A DNA stretch of 64,000 nt, from positions 434,001 through 498,000 of the forward strand of contig JAAOOA010000166.1 of assembly GCA_012861695.1 (NCBI GenBank). The letters are read 5' to 3'. Made by a program: the position numbers and the translations under genes. This stretch comes from Trematomus loennbergii (taxonomy: Eukaryota > Chordata > Actinopteri > Perciformes > Nototheniidae). Of the stretch, positions 51,710 through 64,000 are shown piece after piece; the first letter of the stretch is position 1; every line of letters begins with the position of its first letter. The notes beneath the pieces were generated by a model that saw nothing but the letters and a program-made list of their open reading frames with translations, had not been told where the DNA came from and searched no databases.

Positions 51710-52501
51710 CAGTGCCATGCAAAAGTATTCACCCCCTTGGCCTTTTTTCTATTTTCTAGCATTAAAGCCAATAATAATTCAATATTTTGATTGGGATTTT
51801 ATGTCATGAAAAAGTCAGTCAAGATTGGTGAAGTGAAAATAAAAAATATCATATTTAAAAAAATGAAAAACTGAAAAGTTGTGTGTGCACATGTATTCAT
51901 CTCTTTGCTATTTAGCCCCAACAATGACCTTCAGAGTCAAAACATTATTTATATAAAGTTAACTTAACCGTGTGCAATCAAATGTCTGATTATATCTGTA
52001 TGTATACACTTGTTGTAGAAGGCCCAAATCTCCCACACCACTTAACAAGTGGAGTAGAGAGAGGATAATCTGTACATAGGACCACAGTAAGCCGTACACT
52101 CCACAGAGCTTGGCTTTATGGAAGAGTCGCCAGAAAGAAGCCATTGCTTAAGGAAAAAAATAAGAAAACACGTTTGGAGTTCGCCAAAAGGCATGTTGAA
52201 GATTCCCCAAAATTGATGTGCCAAGTTATAGACACATACCCCAAGAGAATTGCAGCTGTAATTGCTGCAAAAGGTGGATCTACTAAGTATTGACTTTGGC
52301 TGAATAGTTATGCACGCGAACGTTTTTTCTTATTCATTATTATTTCTTGTTTTTTCCACAAAAAATATGTTTTGATCATCAAAGATGCATGTTGTGTACA
52401 TCAATAAAAACAACATCTGCAAAAATCAAATTAAATCAAATGTTTTTGTGCAATAAAACAAGAAAAAGGCCAGAGGGGGTGAATACTTTTGCAAGGCACT
52501 G
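51710..52501. mobile_element. Tc1/mariner element remnant
   Basis: CAGTGCCATGCAAAAGTATT at 51710 faces AATACTTTTGCAAGGCACTG ending at 52501, the standard fish Tc1 ends. TA precedes the left end. Only decayed pieces of transposase remain (around 52040-52220, CTTTATGGAAGAGTCGCCAG ... GGAGTTCGCCAAAAGGCATG) with stops and frameshifts; internal deletion to 792 bp. Confidence 0.85.
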
Positions 52502-52984
52502 GAATGACACACAGGATGGAGCCAGTATGGAGCCAAGGACACTCCATAGTGTTACTAAACTGCATGACAATAGTATAACATATTGTATATAAATGGTAAG
52601 TTATTGCAGCATTTTATCAAAATTCTGAACTGACATTTCTCTTCGATTGCTTCGAGCAATAAAAATACCTCTTGTGTATCCACTGAAATTCAGTTGGCAG
52701 GGAAACCTATGTTCAAAGTACATTAGTGCTGACTTAAGAGAACTTAAAGATCCATATTCGATAAAGGAAATATTTATAAGAATTAGTGATACTAAAATGT
52801 GAAAAATCCACAATTTCTCAGGATGTGATAATGGTACAATCCTGTAGATTATGGGAAACATTCAAACATAGGATAAAACATTTATTTAAATTCAAATGTA
52901 GAGAATTAAATAAAGCTAAAATAGTAAATATGTTACTCTAATCAAACAGTATATCATTTTAAAACAGATTAAAGTTAAATCTCA
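52502..52984. other. Unassigned AT-rich DNA
   Basis: No gene recognised. The minus-strand frame 52861-52601 (86 aa) has no family features that I can see. Confidence 0.35.
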
Positions 52985-54010
52985 AAACGGGTGAAGAAAA
53001 TATTTCTCATTTAAAAACTGAAATTGATTGAACTAAACCAGGAAGTATCACACACATATCTGAAATATATAATAGAGGAAACTTAACTTATGCCATTAAC
53101 GTTTAAGTTAAATTAAAAAGAAATAAAATACTTGGTTTGACTGTAATGAAAACGGTGCTGACCTAAATTGGGAGAATAAACTGATTGAAGTCAAAGAAGT
53201 AGTAAAAAAAGGGGAAAATACAAACACAAATTATAAAAAAAGAATTAACATCGTTAAAACATTCATACTAGGAAATCCTTTTCTTGGCAAACATTTTCCC
53301 CCACCCTCCCAAATAATTAAACAAAACATTGCATACATTTGGTGTGGGGCACAACGAGGGAAGTTACTCAACGTAATTTATTATTTAAAAGAAGGGACTA
53401 TGGAGGCTGGGAGCCATAGACCTAGATATTAAACTTCAAAATTACTTTTGTTAAAATGTTTACAGTGGCAATATCAAGGAAAGCACCCTGGGGGGATATA
53501 TCAAGGTGGAAAAAAAGGAGAGGTAGAGCAAGACATGGCTCATATTACAAATTAGTATATGCTGATTCCATAAATGAATATACACCTTTAAATGAATGGA
53601 CTTCCAAGTATATATATATTTGTTTTTAAATAAATGAATACAAATATGGCGGATATTATATAAAAAACCTCACTTATTGAAAGCACCCAAGTTGTTTCTT
53701 CTGCATCCCTTGTATGCAGACATGAAGACCAGATGCACCGTGGTAATACATCAAACAATAATTAAAGTTGTAATAACAAAACATATCGGAACCGAGCTAA
53801 GGAAAGAAAAAGCCTGGACAATTCACAGACTACCATGGAGCATACTGAGTCTGTGATTGAACAAAGGCTGATCGGACAATTCCCTTTCTGCTGTCTGAAA
53901 TACTGTTCTTTTGTGTTTATGTATTTTATGTGTCGTGTGTACATGTTTTTATGTAGTGGTTTGTGTATGTCTATTATGTATCGACAAAACAATTTAGAGT
54001 TTTAAAAATA
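52985..54010 (+). mobile_element. Tx1/L1-like LINE, internally deleted RT region and 3' end
   Basis: Pieces collinear with 55060-55160 (AAAACTGAAATTGATTGAAC) and 56290-56380 (TTGGGAGAATAAACTGATTG) are joined by deletions. They are followed by the C-terminal part (..E-Y-T-P-L-N-E-W-T-S-K-Y..) and the 3' region shared with 19450-19890. Many frameshifts; dead. Confidence 0.75.
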
Positions 54011-54440
54011 AAAAAGTAAAATCTTCTAATTGAAGTGGTGTATAAAAGGTTGCCTAGGGTTGTGTGGCATGACACCCAAAAAAAAAATTAAATATGAAAT
54101 AACCACGTGTTGTGTCCTGTTGTAGCCAGAGGGTGCAGTTGGACAGATATATTGCATTGAGATGAAAAATAAAGAGGAAGTAAAGCACGGCATATGTCTC
54201 TACGGCTAATAATTTGTACTTACACTGCGAGAGAAAAAACACCACATCCTCTTTAAATCATGCACAAGTTGTGTTCTGCCTGAGCCATTGTGGAAAGTGG
54301 TGTGTAAACAAGGCCTCTTTGAACTGTATACGTATCAAATATGTATTTCATGTCAAGTGATTTACATATCATGTATGCGATGCATGGATCGTGCATGCAC
54401 TTATTCAAAACAGAGGAACACGTCTATAGAAGTAGTGGGT

Positions 54441-54456
54441 GGCTCTTAAAAGAGCC
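54441..54456 (-). promoter_or_regulatory. Histone mRNA 3' stem-loop (H2B, 54 kb)
   Basis: GGCTCTTAAAAGAGCC, 30 nt beyond the H2B stop. Confidence 0.95.
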
Positions 54457-54486
54457 TTTGTGTTGTTGGTATATCAACAGCAGAGT

Positions 54487-54866
<380 letters not shown>

Positions 54867-54919
54867 GATTAGAGAGTGAGGTTGGTCAGACTCGGTGCCT
54901 CACAGACACAGCGCGGTCT

Positions 54920-54981
54920 CTTTATATCCCCTCGATGCAAATACTGCTGTGCTGTTGCTCGCACGGGATTGGTTATCGTCT
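54920..54981 (-). promoter_or_regulatory. H2B promoter: CCAAT, octamer, TATA
   Basis: Gene strand: CCAAT (about 54972-54968), ATTTGCAT (54942-54935), ATATAAA (about 54927-54921). Confidence 0.82.
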
Positions 54982-55029
54982 GCGCATGACTGAGCCTACG
55001 ATGTACTTTGATCAGATGTAGCCTATCTA

Positions 55030-56718
55030 CTGTATTGGATTGTAAGAAGGGGAAACAAGTATTTAAATTAAAAACTGAAATTGATCAATTAAACCAGGAA
55101 TCATTATATAATATTCATACAACATCTGAAATAGATCAAAGAGGCAACTTGGCTCAAGCCATTAAAACCAACCAAAAGCAAATTCAAAGTAAATTCATCA
55201 AATGTATAAAAATCAAGAAGGTTGTATTGTGTATAATGAAAAACAGAAACGAGAAGTGATAAGAGATTTATGTTCTGAAGCATATAAAAAAATAGACATT
55301 GAAACGGACTGTGTTAAAACTCTTTTGGGAACTATCCCTCCATACAACATCCAAGAATTTGATTTCCTTCTCTGTGAAATTAGAAAAGACGAGGTGATCC
55401 AGGCGGTAAAAGAGCTGAATGTTGGTAAGAGCCCCGGTCCTGATGGCCTGCCCACTGAGTTTTATCAACTATTATCTGATGATGTTTTAAACTTACTAAC
55501 CTCTATGTTTAATGAAGGTCTCAGCAGTGGTTGTATGGGTGACTCATTTTATGAAGGTGTCTTGACTCTACTATATAAAAAAACGATGAAACTGATATAG
55601 ATAATTACAGACATTTAACTATTATGAATACTGATTATAAGATACTAGCAAAAATAATAATTAATAGATTAACAGATATACTAGATAAAATAATAGATAA
55701 AGAGCAAACATGTGCTATAAAAGGTCGCCTCATGTGGGACAACTTATCAATTTTAAGAGAAATCATAAATAAACCAAAAGAAGAAAAAAATTTTATTTAT
55801 TATTGGGCTTGATAAAAAAAAAGCCTTCGACTATTTATCCAGAGATTACTTATGGTCGGTGATGAAGGCCTACGGATTTCCTGAAGCCTTCATAAACATG
55901 ATTAAGTGTCTGTATTTTAATCTTGTGTCTGTGTAAATGTAAACGGTGTATTGACAAATGCATTTAATGTTGAAAGAGGGGTTAAGCAGGGTGCCCTCTA
56001 AGCGCAGCTCTGTACGTGCTAGCCATAAATCCATTAATTAAAATAATAAACAACGACAGGTTAATATCAGGAACACCAGTTGGCCATGCGCCCAAAATAA
56101 CTGCCATCGCCTATGCAGACGATGTCACTGTTATTATAAAAAACCAACAAGAAATGGATGTTCTAACAAACCACCTAAACTTATACGAATTGGCATCAGG
56201 AGCTAAATTAAACCACAACAAAACTGAAGGTGTTTGGATCGGCACCGACGATGCCAAATGCGACATAAACATTCAAGTGAAAAAAGAAATTAAAATACTT
56301 GGAATAACTATTTGTAGCGACAACTGTGCTGAACTCAATTGGGAGAACAAACTAAGTGAAGTCAAAGAACAAGTTAAACAATGGGAGAATAAAAATACAA
56401 ATTATAAATCAAGAATAAACATAATAAAATCATTCATAGTTAGCAAGATCCTTTTTCTAGTAAAATGACCTTTGTAAAAAACATCTCGGCTGCAATAAAT
56501 AGGAAATCACCTTGGGTTGAAGATGGAGAAATGGGATGGCAAAAAAGAAGAGGCAGCGCTAGAAATGGGCCATATTACAAATTAGTTTGTGGTGATTTCA
56601 CAACTGAAGTTCAACATTTAGGGATTGATTGGATCGGACTACCGAATAGAGTAATTTTTAAAATGGTAAACGATTTCAAATATGGAGGTGTTATAAGTAA
56701 ATATACAAAAACCTAACA
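55030..56718 (+). mobile_element. Tx1/L1-like LINE reverse transcriptase region
   Basis: Plus-strand frames: E-L-N-V-G-K-S-P-G-P-D-G-L-P-T-E-F-Y (55410-55465), Y-K-I-L-A-K-I-I-I-N-R-L, then A-Y-A-D-D-V-T-V-I at about 56113 (catalytic F/Y-A-D-D box). Next come L-N-H-N-K-T-E-G-V-W-I-G and a thumb/connection region to about 56716. Frameshifts at about 55585, 55810, 55940, 56000 and 56465. The LINE was then interrupted by DNA transposons and resumes at 58766. Confidence 0.9.
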
Positions 56719-58765
56719 CCAGGGCCTATACTACGGTGCCGTTTACACAAGGACAAAACAGCTTGTATCTGCATAGTTTCTCTTACGTATAGCCCTATTA
56801 TTTACACGAGGCCGTAACAAACGGATCCCACAAACGATAACGGGTCCCAAGGTGGATAGATTTGCAAACGAAACTCTCTGGGGGTCAAACGAGTCCGTGT
56901 AATCGCCTCTATACGAATATTTCCTGAAAAAATAACGATAGCCCCGCCTCTCCCCACCTCTGCTGCTCACTGCTGTAGCATGGCCAGTAGCCATCTGTAA
57001 CGATCAACTATCAAAAATAGCTGTGTTAATTAAACGCACAAGGGCTTCTTGAATGAAATAATATTATAAAAGGCAAACCAGAATTGTTAACGCCCAATAT
57101 ACTACTTAAACAAATAAACAGAGTCAGATTTCATGCATTGATCCATTATATTGACAATTTTCCAACCAAACAACACAACAAAATTAAACAGTCCGCTCTG
57201 CAATACACCAAAATTGTCTTTACTGCCTAATCCAGGCCATTATTGTTCATTGCTCCTGCGCCCGTCGGCGGCAAAAAGAGAAATGTTTGTAGGCCTATTC
57301 AGGCTATAATCCACACCAAAAAAGGAAACACGAGGACCGGCGTGTCCCAGAGGAGCGATCTCACCCGGTGTTTGTAGAGAATATCTCTCTTTCTGAGCAC
57401 GTCCTCTCCACGGAGACGTGCTGCTTGGTCGGTCGATGCAATATCCACAGATTCGGTTTCTTTCAGTTAACTTCCCCGTTGCATTTATCCATATATTTAC
57501 ATGCTGAGGAAATTACTATATCCCGCTGAATACCAGCAATCGCCACACACACTTCCTCCTGTCAGTAGCTACTGCTAGTGCTACTGCTACTGACCATGCT
57601 ACAGATGTTAGTGCAAAATCTACAGCTCCTCTACCACAACCATCAGCAACAATTGGACATGGAGAATTACATGAACTACATGTTGCTAAATCCACCGCGG
57701 GGCATAAACAGAAGGGTAGCCATGGCAACATTGCTCCGGGGTCTTCTTCGCTGCTTTTGGTGTATTTTGTGGCGGAAGTTACAGCGCCACTTACAGTCCC
57801 GGCATATGTACTACAGCGTGTCCAGCGTTTCCAGCGGTCTCGTTTGAACAGACATGTTAAATGAAACGAATGCATGTGAACGGAAGACTTTTTTGAAAAC
57901 GCATACTGTGTTTTCCGGTCCTACGACGCTGGTTCTCTTTTTAGCGGGCTAGATCTCCATGGTAACTTATGCTGAGCGGCTAACCTCCTTGGGAGGAGGT
58001 TAGGTTGCAGGCTAAGAGATCAACTCACTGAAAGCACCGCCTGCTGACCAATCAGAGCTCCGTGTGCGGAGTTTAAAGCTATCAAGTCATATTACAGGAT
58101 AGAGGAAATACAGAAAAACTGCCGTTGCAGGAAAGACGGCCGGCAAAAATCAACTGACTGTGTGAACGTGAACATTAATAGAATATCCCCTCCCATCTTC
58201 AGAGCAATCTGACTAATATAACATTAGCGTTAAGAAAGCTTACTTAAATATCTGCCACAACATAAGTAACCGGATCAGAGTAACATTAAGTACAGTCCGC
58301 GGCACTGTGAGTGCAGACGTCGATGTGTCCCATTATCATTCATATCATATCACATCATAATATATCATATATTTCCTTATTTGAGTCAGCTTCTTGAGCC
58401 ATATCTGGCCGTGCAACACTCACAGTGTCACATACTGTATGCAGAAGTATTATTTTAAGCAACACATTAAGTTGACAAAACACTCGAGTCAAATGTAATT
58501 AAAGTCAGATCCACTCGTGTCTTGGACGGGGCAGTGATATCATATCATCTTGTCCATGTTTGAGATTGGTTGAATGCTCCAAATACCACCCCTTTCATGT
58601 GAACGCGCACCTAACTAGATAGGACACGGCTGGCTTGAGCGATCCACTTGATAACCAGCGTCGTAGTACAGTTTAGCGAGAGCGCGTATGTTTTGGATTG
58701 GGCCAACCGGCTAACTCAAACATATCCAGTTTAGGTTGAACCAGCTTCGTAGTACAGGCCTCGGA
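56719..58765. mobile_element. Stack of nested DNA transposon remnants inside the LINE
   Basis: Outer ends GGGCCTATACTACG (56724) and CGTAGTACAGGCC (ending about 58760) are inverted. Inside, GCCGTTTACACAAGGACAAA at about 56739 faces GTGAACGGAAGAC at about 57877. A further element starts CCTACGACGCTGGTT (about 57920) and has AACCAGCGTCGTAGTACAG at 58654-58672. At least three insertions of two families; no intact transposase. The piece at 57738-57822 recurs at 3.3 kb. Confidence 0.65.
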
Positions 58766-59388
58766 CGAAGGTAACGAAGTCTTGAAATTAGTGAAAAGTA
58801 AACAGTTATCGGAGAGCATGAGAGACGTGAGGTGGCTGATATCGGTTAACAGACTTGCGGTCAGAGCTGTAGTCTCATGGAGGCTATGTGAAAACTAGAA
58901 CATGCCCCATGATTAACTGTGAGGAAGACGAAACTTTACAGCACCTCCTCATGGACTGCTACAGAGCCGAGGAGGTGTGGTCGCTCCTACGGGGCATCGT
59001 TTGGAGTTCAATGTAGAATATGTCCTCAATTATGTATTGCATGGATAAACACAGGGAACTTTTTCAGCTGGTAATTTGTATAACATGTATGAAAATCTGG
59101 AAAACAAGGTGCAAGATGATACTAAATCAGACGATAATAAACAGTGGCACCATCGTGAAACAAATACTTACTGAACTAAGGAGAAGAAAAACCTGGACAA
59201 ACCCCAGACTCAGCCATGGGGCATTTTGAGTCTGTGACCGAACTGAGTCTCATTGGAATATAAACGTGCTCTCTTTATGTTATTTATATATTTATGCATT
59301 GTGTGTCGTGTGTATTATTAATGTAACTTTTGTATATCATGTACTGCCAAATAATTTAAAATAAAGTTTTCTAAAAAAAAAAAAAAAA
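58766..59388 (+). mobile_element. Tx1/L1-like LINE C-terminus, 3' UTR and poly(A)
   Basis: C-P-M-I-N-C-E-E-D-E-T-L-Q-H-L-L-M-D-C at about 58905 is the C-terminal C-x-C/H-x-C zinc motif of L1/Tx1 ORF2. The 3' region (GAACTAAGGAGAAGAAAAAC) and a poly(A) run at about 59373-59388 end the copy. Confidence 0.85.
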
Positions 59389-59834
59389 AGAAATGACATG
59401 TGATATACCATGGGTAGACCAAAAGTAAGTCTTCTCTCTTATTTTTAATATATTTCTAATCTTGTCACTCTTGAAGGAGTGTGGCACTCACAAAACGCAA
59501 ACTTCTTGCAATGTTTCTATTTTTAAATAGAAACATTGCAAGAAGAGTCTATATACAAGTAAATGGAATATGATATAGATAATAATTTGCAAGATGCAAA
59601 CAGATGAATGTTTATGGCTTAGGTGTGTAATAGTGTATGCCTGTGGTCATTCCTCCCTGTACTAAATAAGCCAGCTCATTAGCTTCTGTATTGTGAATTG
59701 TTTACAATACTGCTCCAAAATGCTTTGTTTTTAACCCTCCTATTATTTTGCTGGCTACTTTCGCCTCATTATTTTATATTAAGCTTTTGGACCGGCTGTG
59801 AAATGGTGACGCAGCTTCAGTCCTTCGACTTCTA
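59389..59834. other. Spacer with a strong hairpin
   Basis: No gene. A 21-bp perfect inverted repeat with a 2-nt spacer lies at 59502-59545. H2A 5' flank begins about 59790 (inverse of 22.73 kb). Confidence 0.6.
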
Positions 59835-61248
<1,414 letters not shown>

Positions 61249-61474
61249 TTTTTTTTTTTTAGAAAACTTTATTTTAAATTATTAGGGCAGTACATCAAGT
61301 TACATCAATAATACACACATCACACTAAGTATAAATATATAAATAACATAAGGAGAGCACGTTTTACTTATGAGGCTCAGTTAGGTCACAGACTCAAGAT
61401 GCCCCATGGCAGAGTCTGGGATTTGTCCAGGGTCTTTTTTCTCCTTAGTTCAGTAAGTATCTGTTTCACTATGG
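61249..61474 (-). mobile_element. Tx1/L1-like LINE 3' end (inverted)
   Basis: Poly(T) at about 61249-61260, then the reverse complement of the 59.15-59.36-kb 3' region (TCCTTAGTTCAGTAAGTATC). Cut at 61474 by the LTR element. Confidence 0.8.
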
Positions 61475-61876
61475 TGTTACGTGCCGCAGTTGGTGCATTT
61501 GTGTGTGTCTCTCTCTCTCCCTGATTGTCTCCAGGTGCAGCCTCTCCCCCAGGTGCTCCCAATCCCCAATCAGGGCCTCCATATAGGACCTGAGGAAGGC
61601 TGCAGTCTCTCTCCTTCTCCTCTGGCTGCATGTGTGCAGCAGGGTGTTTCTGTCTCTGTGTGAGACCTGTGTTTGTTCATCATTAGGAGATGTGCTCCAG
61701 TGTATAGTTGTGTTTCAGTTTACTTTGCAAGTTGGCTGGTGAGCCCTTTTTTTGTATCCATTAAAACCTCACTTGGTGGCTTTATATATCAGTTTCCTCT
61801 CCTTTTTTCTCTCTCCTGGTCTTTTCATATGTTGTTACTTCCCTCTGGTTCCCCTAGCCCAGTAAGGAACGTAACA
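61475..61876 (+). repeat. Left LTR
   Basis: Begins TGTTACGTGCC, ends GGAACGTAACA. Direct repeat of 63719-64000 with a few substitutions and length changes in T runs. Confidence 0.92.
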
Positions 61877-61889
61877 TGGGGGCTCGTCC
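61877..61889 (+). other. Primer binding site, tRNA-Pro type
   Basis: TGGGGGCTCGTCC directly after the left LTR matches the tRNA-Pro primer site used by many retroelements. Confidence 0.82.
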
Positions 61890-62349
61890 AATCTTTGAGA
61901 CAAAGAGTGAGTATTTGTTTGTTGATATTGTGGTGGTGAGCAGTAGTGTGTGTGTGTATATAAGTGTAGCATTGGCTGTGAAGTCTCTTACTGTTTAACA
62001 GCTTCCTCAGTTTAGATAGGGGAGTGTCTAGCTGGGCTGAATCAGTCCTTCCTTCAGGCACTCATTTATTATTTTGCCTTTTTTATTTTCGGGGTAATCC
62101 TGGGTTGGGATTTAGTCCCTGTTGGGGGCAGGCGTTTCAGGGTTTCGGCCGCTGATGTTTGCCTTTAAAGTCGCCTCGAGCCCGGCACGCTCCAGAAGAT
62201 AGTTAGGTAAGTTGTGGTAGGCAGGATCTGGGGAAGTTTGTTATTTGGAAGACTAGAGTCAATTTTTGTGTAGCATCAGATATATTTGCCTGTTGAGTGA
62301 GGTGATTTAATTGTAGCTGGCGAGTGTTGCAAATTAGTTTGTGTTTAGT

Positions 62350-63560
62350 ATGGCCTCCCTTGTGTTGGGTGAGTCCTCTCATACTGGTTCTAAATTAGAT
62401 GCCAGGTTGAAAGTGAGGTTAGTTCGTCTCCAGTGGGAGAAGGAGGGAGCTGGAGATCAGGAAGTCTGAGCTGGAGATCAGAAGTTGGATGCAGACACAG
62501 CTTTCAGGATGCGTCAGCTAGAGCTGCAGACAGGTTCAGTTGGTATCTCTTCGGGTACACAACCATTGTCATGTTCTACTACTGCTTTTGATGTTGGTAG
62601 CAACATTCAGCTGGTCCCTGTCTTTCGTGAGTCAGAAGTGGAGACCTTCTTTGGTGCATTTGAGCGCATTGCTGCTGCTCTGCGCTGGCCAGAAGATGTG
62701 TGGGCCATACTTGTACAGTGCAAGCTAGTCGGCAAGGCTCAGGAGGCTTGCTCTCTCTTTCTGTCGAGGATTGTATGGTGTATGACAAAGTGAAAGGTGC
62801 TGTTCTCAGGGCATATGAGCTTGTGCCTGAGGCCTACAGGCAGCGTTTCCGCAGCCTGAAGAAAACTTCTGGCCAGACTTATGTGGACTTCGCGAGGGAG
62901 AAGAAAATCCTCTTTGACAGGTGGTGTAGAGCTTGTAAAGCGGATGACATTACTTAATGTGTGAACTAATGATGCTGGAGGAATTTAAAAACTGTGTACC
63001 AGAGCGTACTGTAGTTCATTTAAATGAGAAAAGTATCTACCCTTCAGCAGGCTGCCACTCTAGCAGATGAGTTTGCACTTACACATAAAAGCGTTTTTTT
63101 CAGCGAGATTCTTACCATAGAGCTCGTGACACATACGTCCCCGTGCCAGTTTCCAGTATCAGTCCCAAGCTAGAAAAGCCTTGTTTTTTTTGTCATAACC
63201 CTGGTCATTTGATAGCACACTGTGCAGCTTTGAAGCGAAGCAGGCTGCCACTATGGCGGATGTGGAAGGATTGTGCTATCACACAGTGGTGTTTTGGCTC
63301 ATAGCAATTCTCATCGTGTTGGTTTCCGGAAAGCTCGTAACAGGCGTGCCACACATGCTCATTCTGTTTCTCTTCCAGGACCCAAGAAAAAGAGATTGTG
63401 TTTCTTTTGTCTTGACCCTGGTCACCTAGTGGCAGAGTGTGTAGCTCGGAAGAAGCAGGTGGCAGCTTCCAAGCGGTCTGTGGAAAAACCAAGAGACCAG
63501 CACCCAGTTGCAATGCGACAGAGTGGTGAGTTGCAGTTAAGTTCTGCGTCCGTCTGTGAC
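62350..63560 (+). pseudogene. Gag with SCAN-like capsid part and two CCHC knuckles, frameshifted
   Basis: ATG 62350 (M-A-S-L-V-L-G-E-S) runs to a stop at 62467, created where GAGCTGGAGATCAG is repeated in tandem. Coding resumes at 62485 (V-P-V-F-R-E-S-E-V-E-T-F-F, then A-L-R-W-P-E-D-V-W), shifts at about 62760, and goes on with G-A-V-L-R-A-Y-E-L-V-P-E-A-Y-R-Q-R-F-R. This capsid segment resembles the SCAN-like Gag of some vertebrate Gypsy elements. Two zinc knuckles follow, C-F-F-C-H-N-P-G-H-L-I-A-H-C (about 63180) and C-F-F-C-L-D-P-G-H-L-V-A-E-C (about 63400). Not translatable as one protein as written. Confidence 0.75.
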
Positions 63561-63709
63561 AGTGCTGTGGGTGTTCCCGTTTCTGAAGCGGTGGCTGTGG
63601 ACCTGGCTCAGAGCGATGTGGATCTGTGTTCAGTGAGTGATGTGTGTGTTCCATGTGATGTGTGTGTTCCGGTGTTTGCTGCTTGTGGGCAGTATAACGT
63701 GTGTTTTAT

Positions 63710-63718
63710 GGGGGGGGG
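63710..63718 (+). other. Polypurine tract
   Basis: A run of G directly before the right LTR (TTTATGGGGGGGGG, then TGTTATG). Confidence 0.75.
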
Positions 63719-64000
63719 TGTTATGTGCCGCAGTTGGTGCATTTGTGTGTGTCTCTCTCTCTCCCTGATTGTCTCCAGGTGCAGCCTCTCCCCCAGGTGC
63801 TCCCAATCCCCAATCAGGGCCTCCATATAGGACCTGAGGAAGGCTGCAGTCTCTCTCCTTCTCCTCTGGCTGCATGTGTGCAGCAGGGTGTTTCTGTCTC
63901 TGTGTGAGACCTGTGTTTTGTTCATCATTAGGAGATGTGCTCCAGTGTATAGTTGTGTTTCAGTTTACTTTGCAAGTTGGCTGGTGAGCCCTTTTTTGTA
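63719..64000 (+). repeat. Right LTR, truncated by window end
   Basis: TGTTATGTGCCGCAGTTGG onward parallels 61475-61756. Confidence 0.92.

Larger units (their letters stand above)
61475..64000 (+). mobile_element. LTR retrotransposon lacking pol, right LTR cut by window edge
   Basis: A left LTR (61475-61876, 402 bp, TGTTACG...CGTAACA) and the beginning of a right LTR (63719-64000, TGTTATG...) are nearly identical. The 1.84-kb interior has a tRNA-Pro-type primer site, a broken gag and a G-run polypurine tract, but no protease, RT or integrase. A non-autonomous or deleted element that would depend on a relative's enzymes. It interrupts the 61.25-kb LINE tail. Confidence 0.9.

Noticed and set aside
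57578..57847. Frame with K-L-Q-R-H-L-Q-x-R-H-M-Y-Y-S-V-S-S shared with 3.3 kb as a conserved small gene
   Set aside because: The DNA repeat itself is shared and lies inside stacked transposons; no start or codon conservation beyond the repeat.

Overview
The window is eukaryotic and reads as a replication-dependent histone gene cluster of a teleost fish, most likely a percomorph; no species can be named from sequence alone. Evidence for a cluster: intronless H1, H2A, H2B, H3 and H4 genes, each followed 26-33 nt after the stop codon by the metazoan histone 3' stem-loop (GGCTCT-TTTA-AGAGCC), with gene-class promoter elements (ATTTGCAT octamer before H2B, AAACACA box before H1, GGTCCG plus TATA-like box before H4). 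Evidence for a teleost: the repeat load, with typical fish LINE tails, Tc1, hAT and piggyBac-like elements and the ACATTACATTACATGTCA repeat.

Histone genes in order: H2A(+, cut by the window edge) 1-257; H2A pseudogene fragment(-) 4766-4972; H1(-) 8366-8980; H1(+) 14150-14749; H2B(-) 15638-16753, split by a MITE; H4(-) 18568-18879; H2B(-) 20362-20742; H2A(-) 22137-22520; H4(+) 31813-32123; H2A(+) 35770-37160, split by a LINE fragment; H3(-) 38538-38948; H1(-) 39978-40594; H2B(+) 44089-44466; H3(+) 45597-46005; H4(-) 50325-50634; H2B(-) 54487-54866; H2A(+) 60037-60418. The cluster is not a tandem quintet. It is a shuffled set of direct and inverted segmental duplications, each carrying a gene plus 1-2 kb of flank. 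Five coding genes are open as written: H1 at 14.2 kb, H4 at 18.6 kb, H2B at 20.4 kb, H2A at 22.1 kb and H3 at 38.5 kb. Most others differ from an open frame only by one to three single-base deletions, which looks more like uncorrected long-read error than decay.

Mobile DNA fills the gaps. A complete 4.3-kb Ty3/Gypsy element of CsRn1-like type (199-bp LTRs that look identical, tRNA-Trp primer site, open gag and pol, ATAG target duplication) sits at 26105-30416. It is inserted at the edge of a MITE that had itself entered the 5' flank of an H4 gene. A second LTR element (tRNA-Pro primer site, broken gag, no pol) runs off the right end from 61475. At least seven pieces of one Tx1/L1-like LINE family are present. 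DNA transposons with clear target duplications include a Harbinger-like MITE (TTA) inside an H2B gene, an hAT element (8-bp duplication) inside a LINE, two elements flanked by TTAA, two copies of a TA-flanked 1.2-kb MITE, and a long palindromic element carrying a THAP-type zinc-finger exon start.

Protein-level points: all three H1 genes have a globular domain about three residues shorter than canonical H1; three of four H2B genes have Arg in place of Ser in the KRSTITS loop; both H3 genes have Ser in place of Ala at position 95; and one H4 has a His-His pair that is best explained by two compensating indels.
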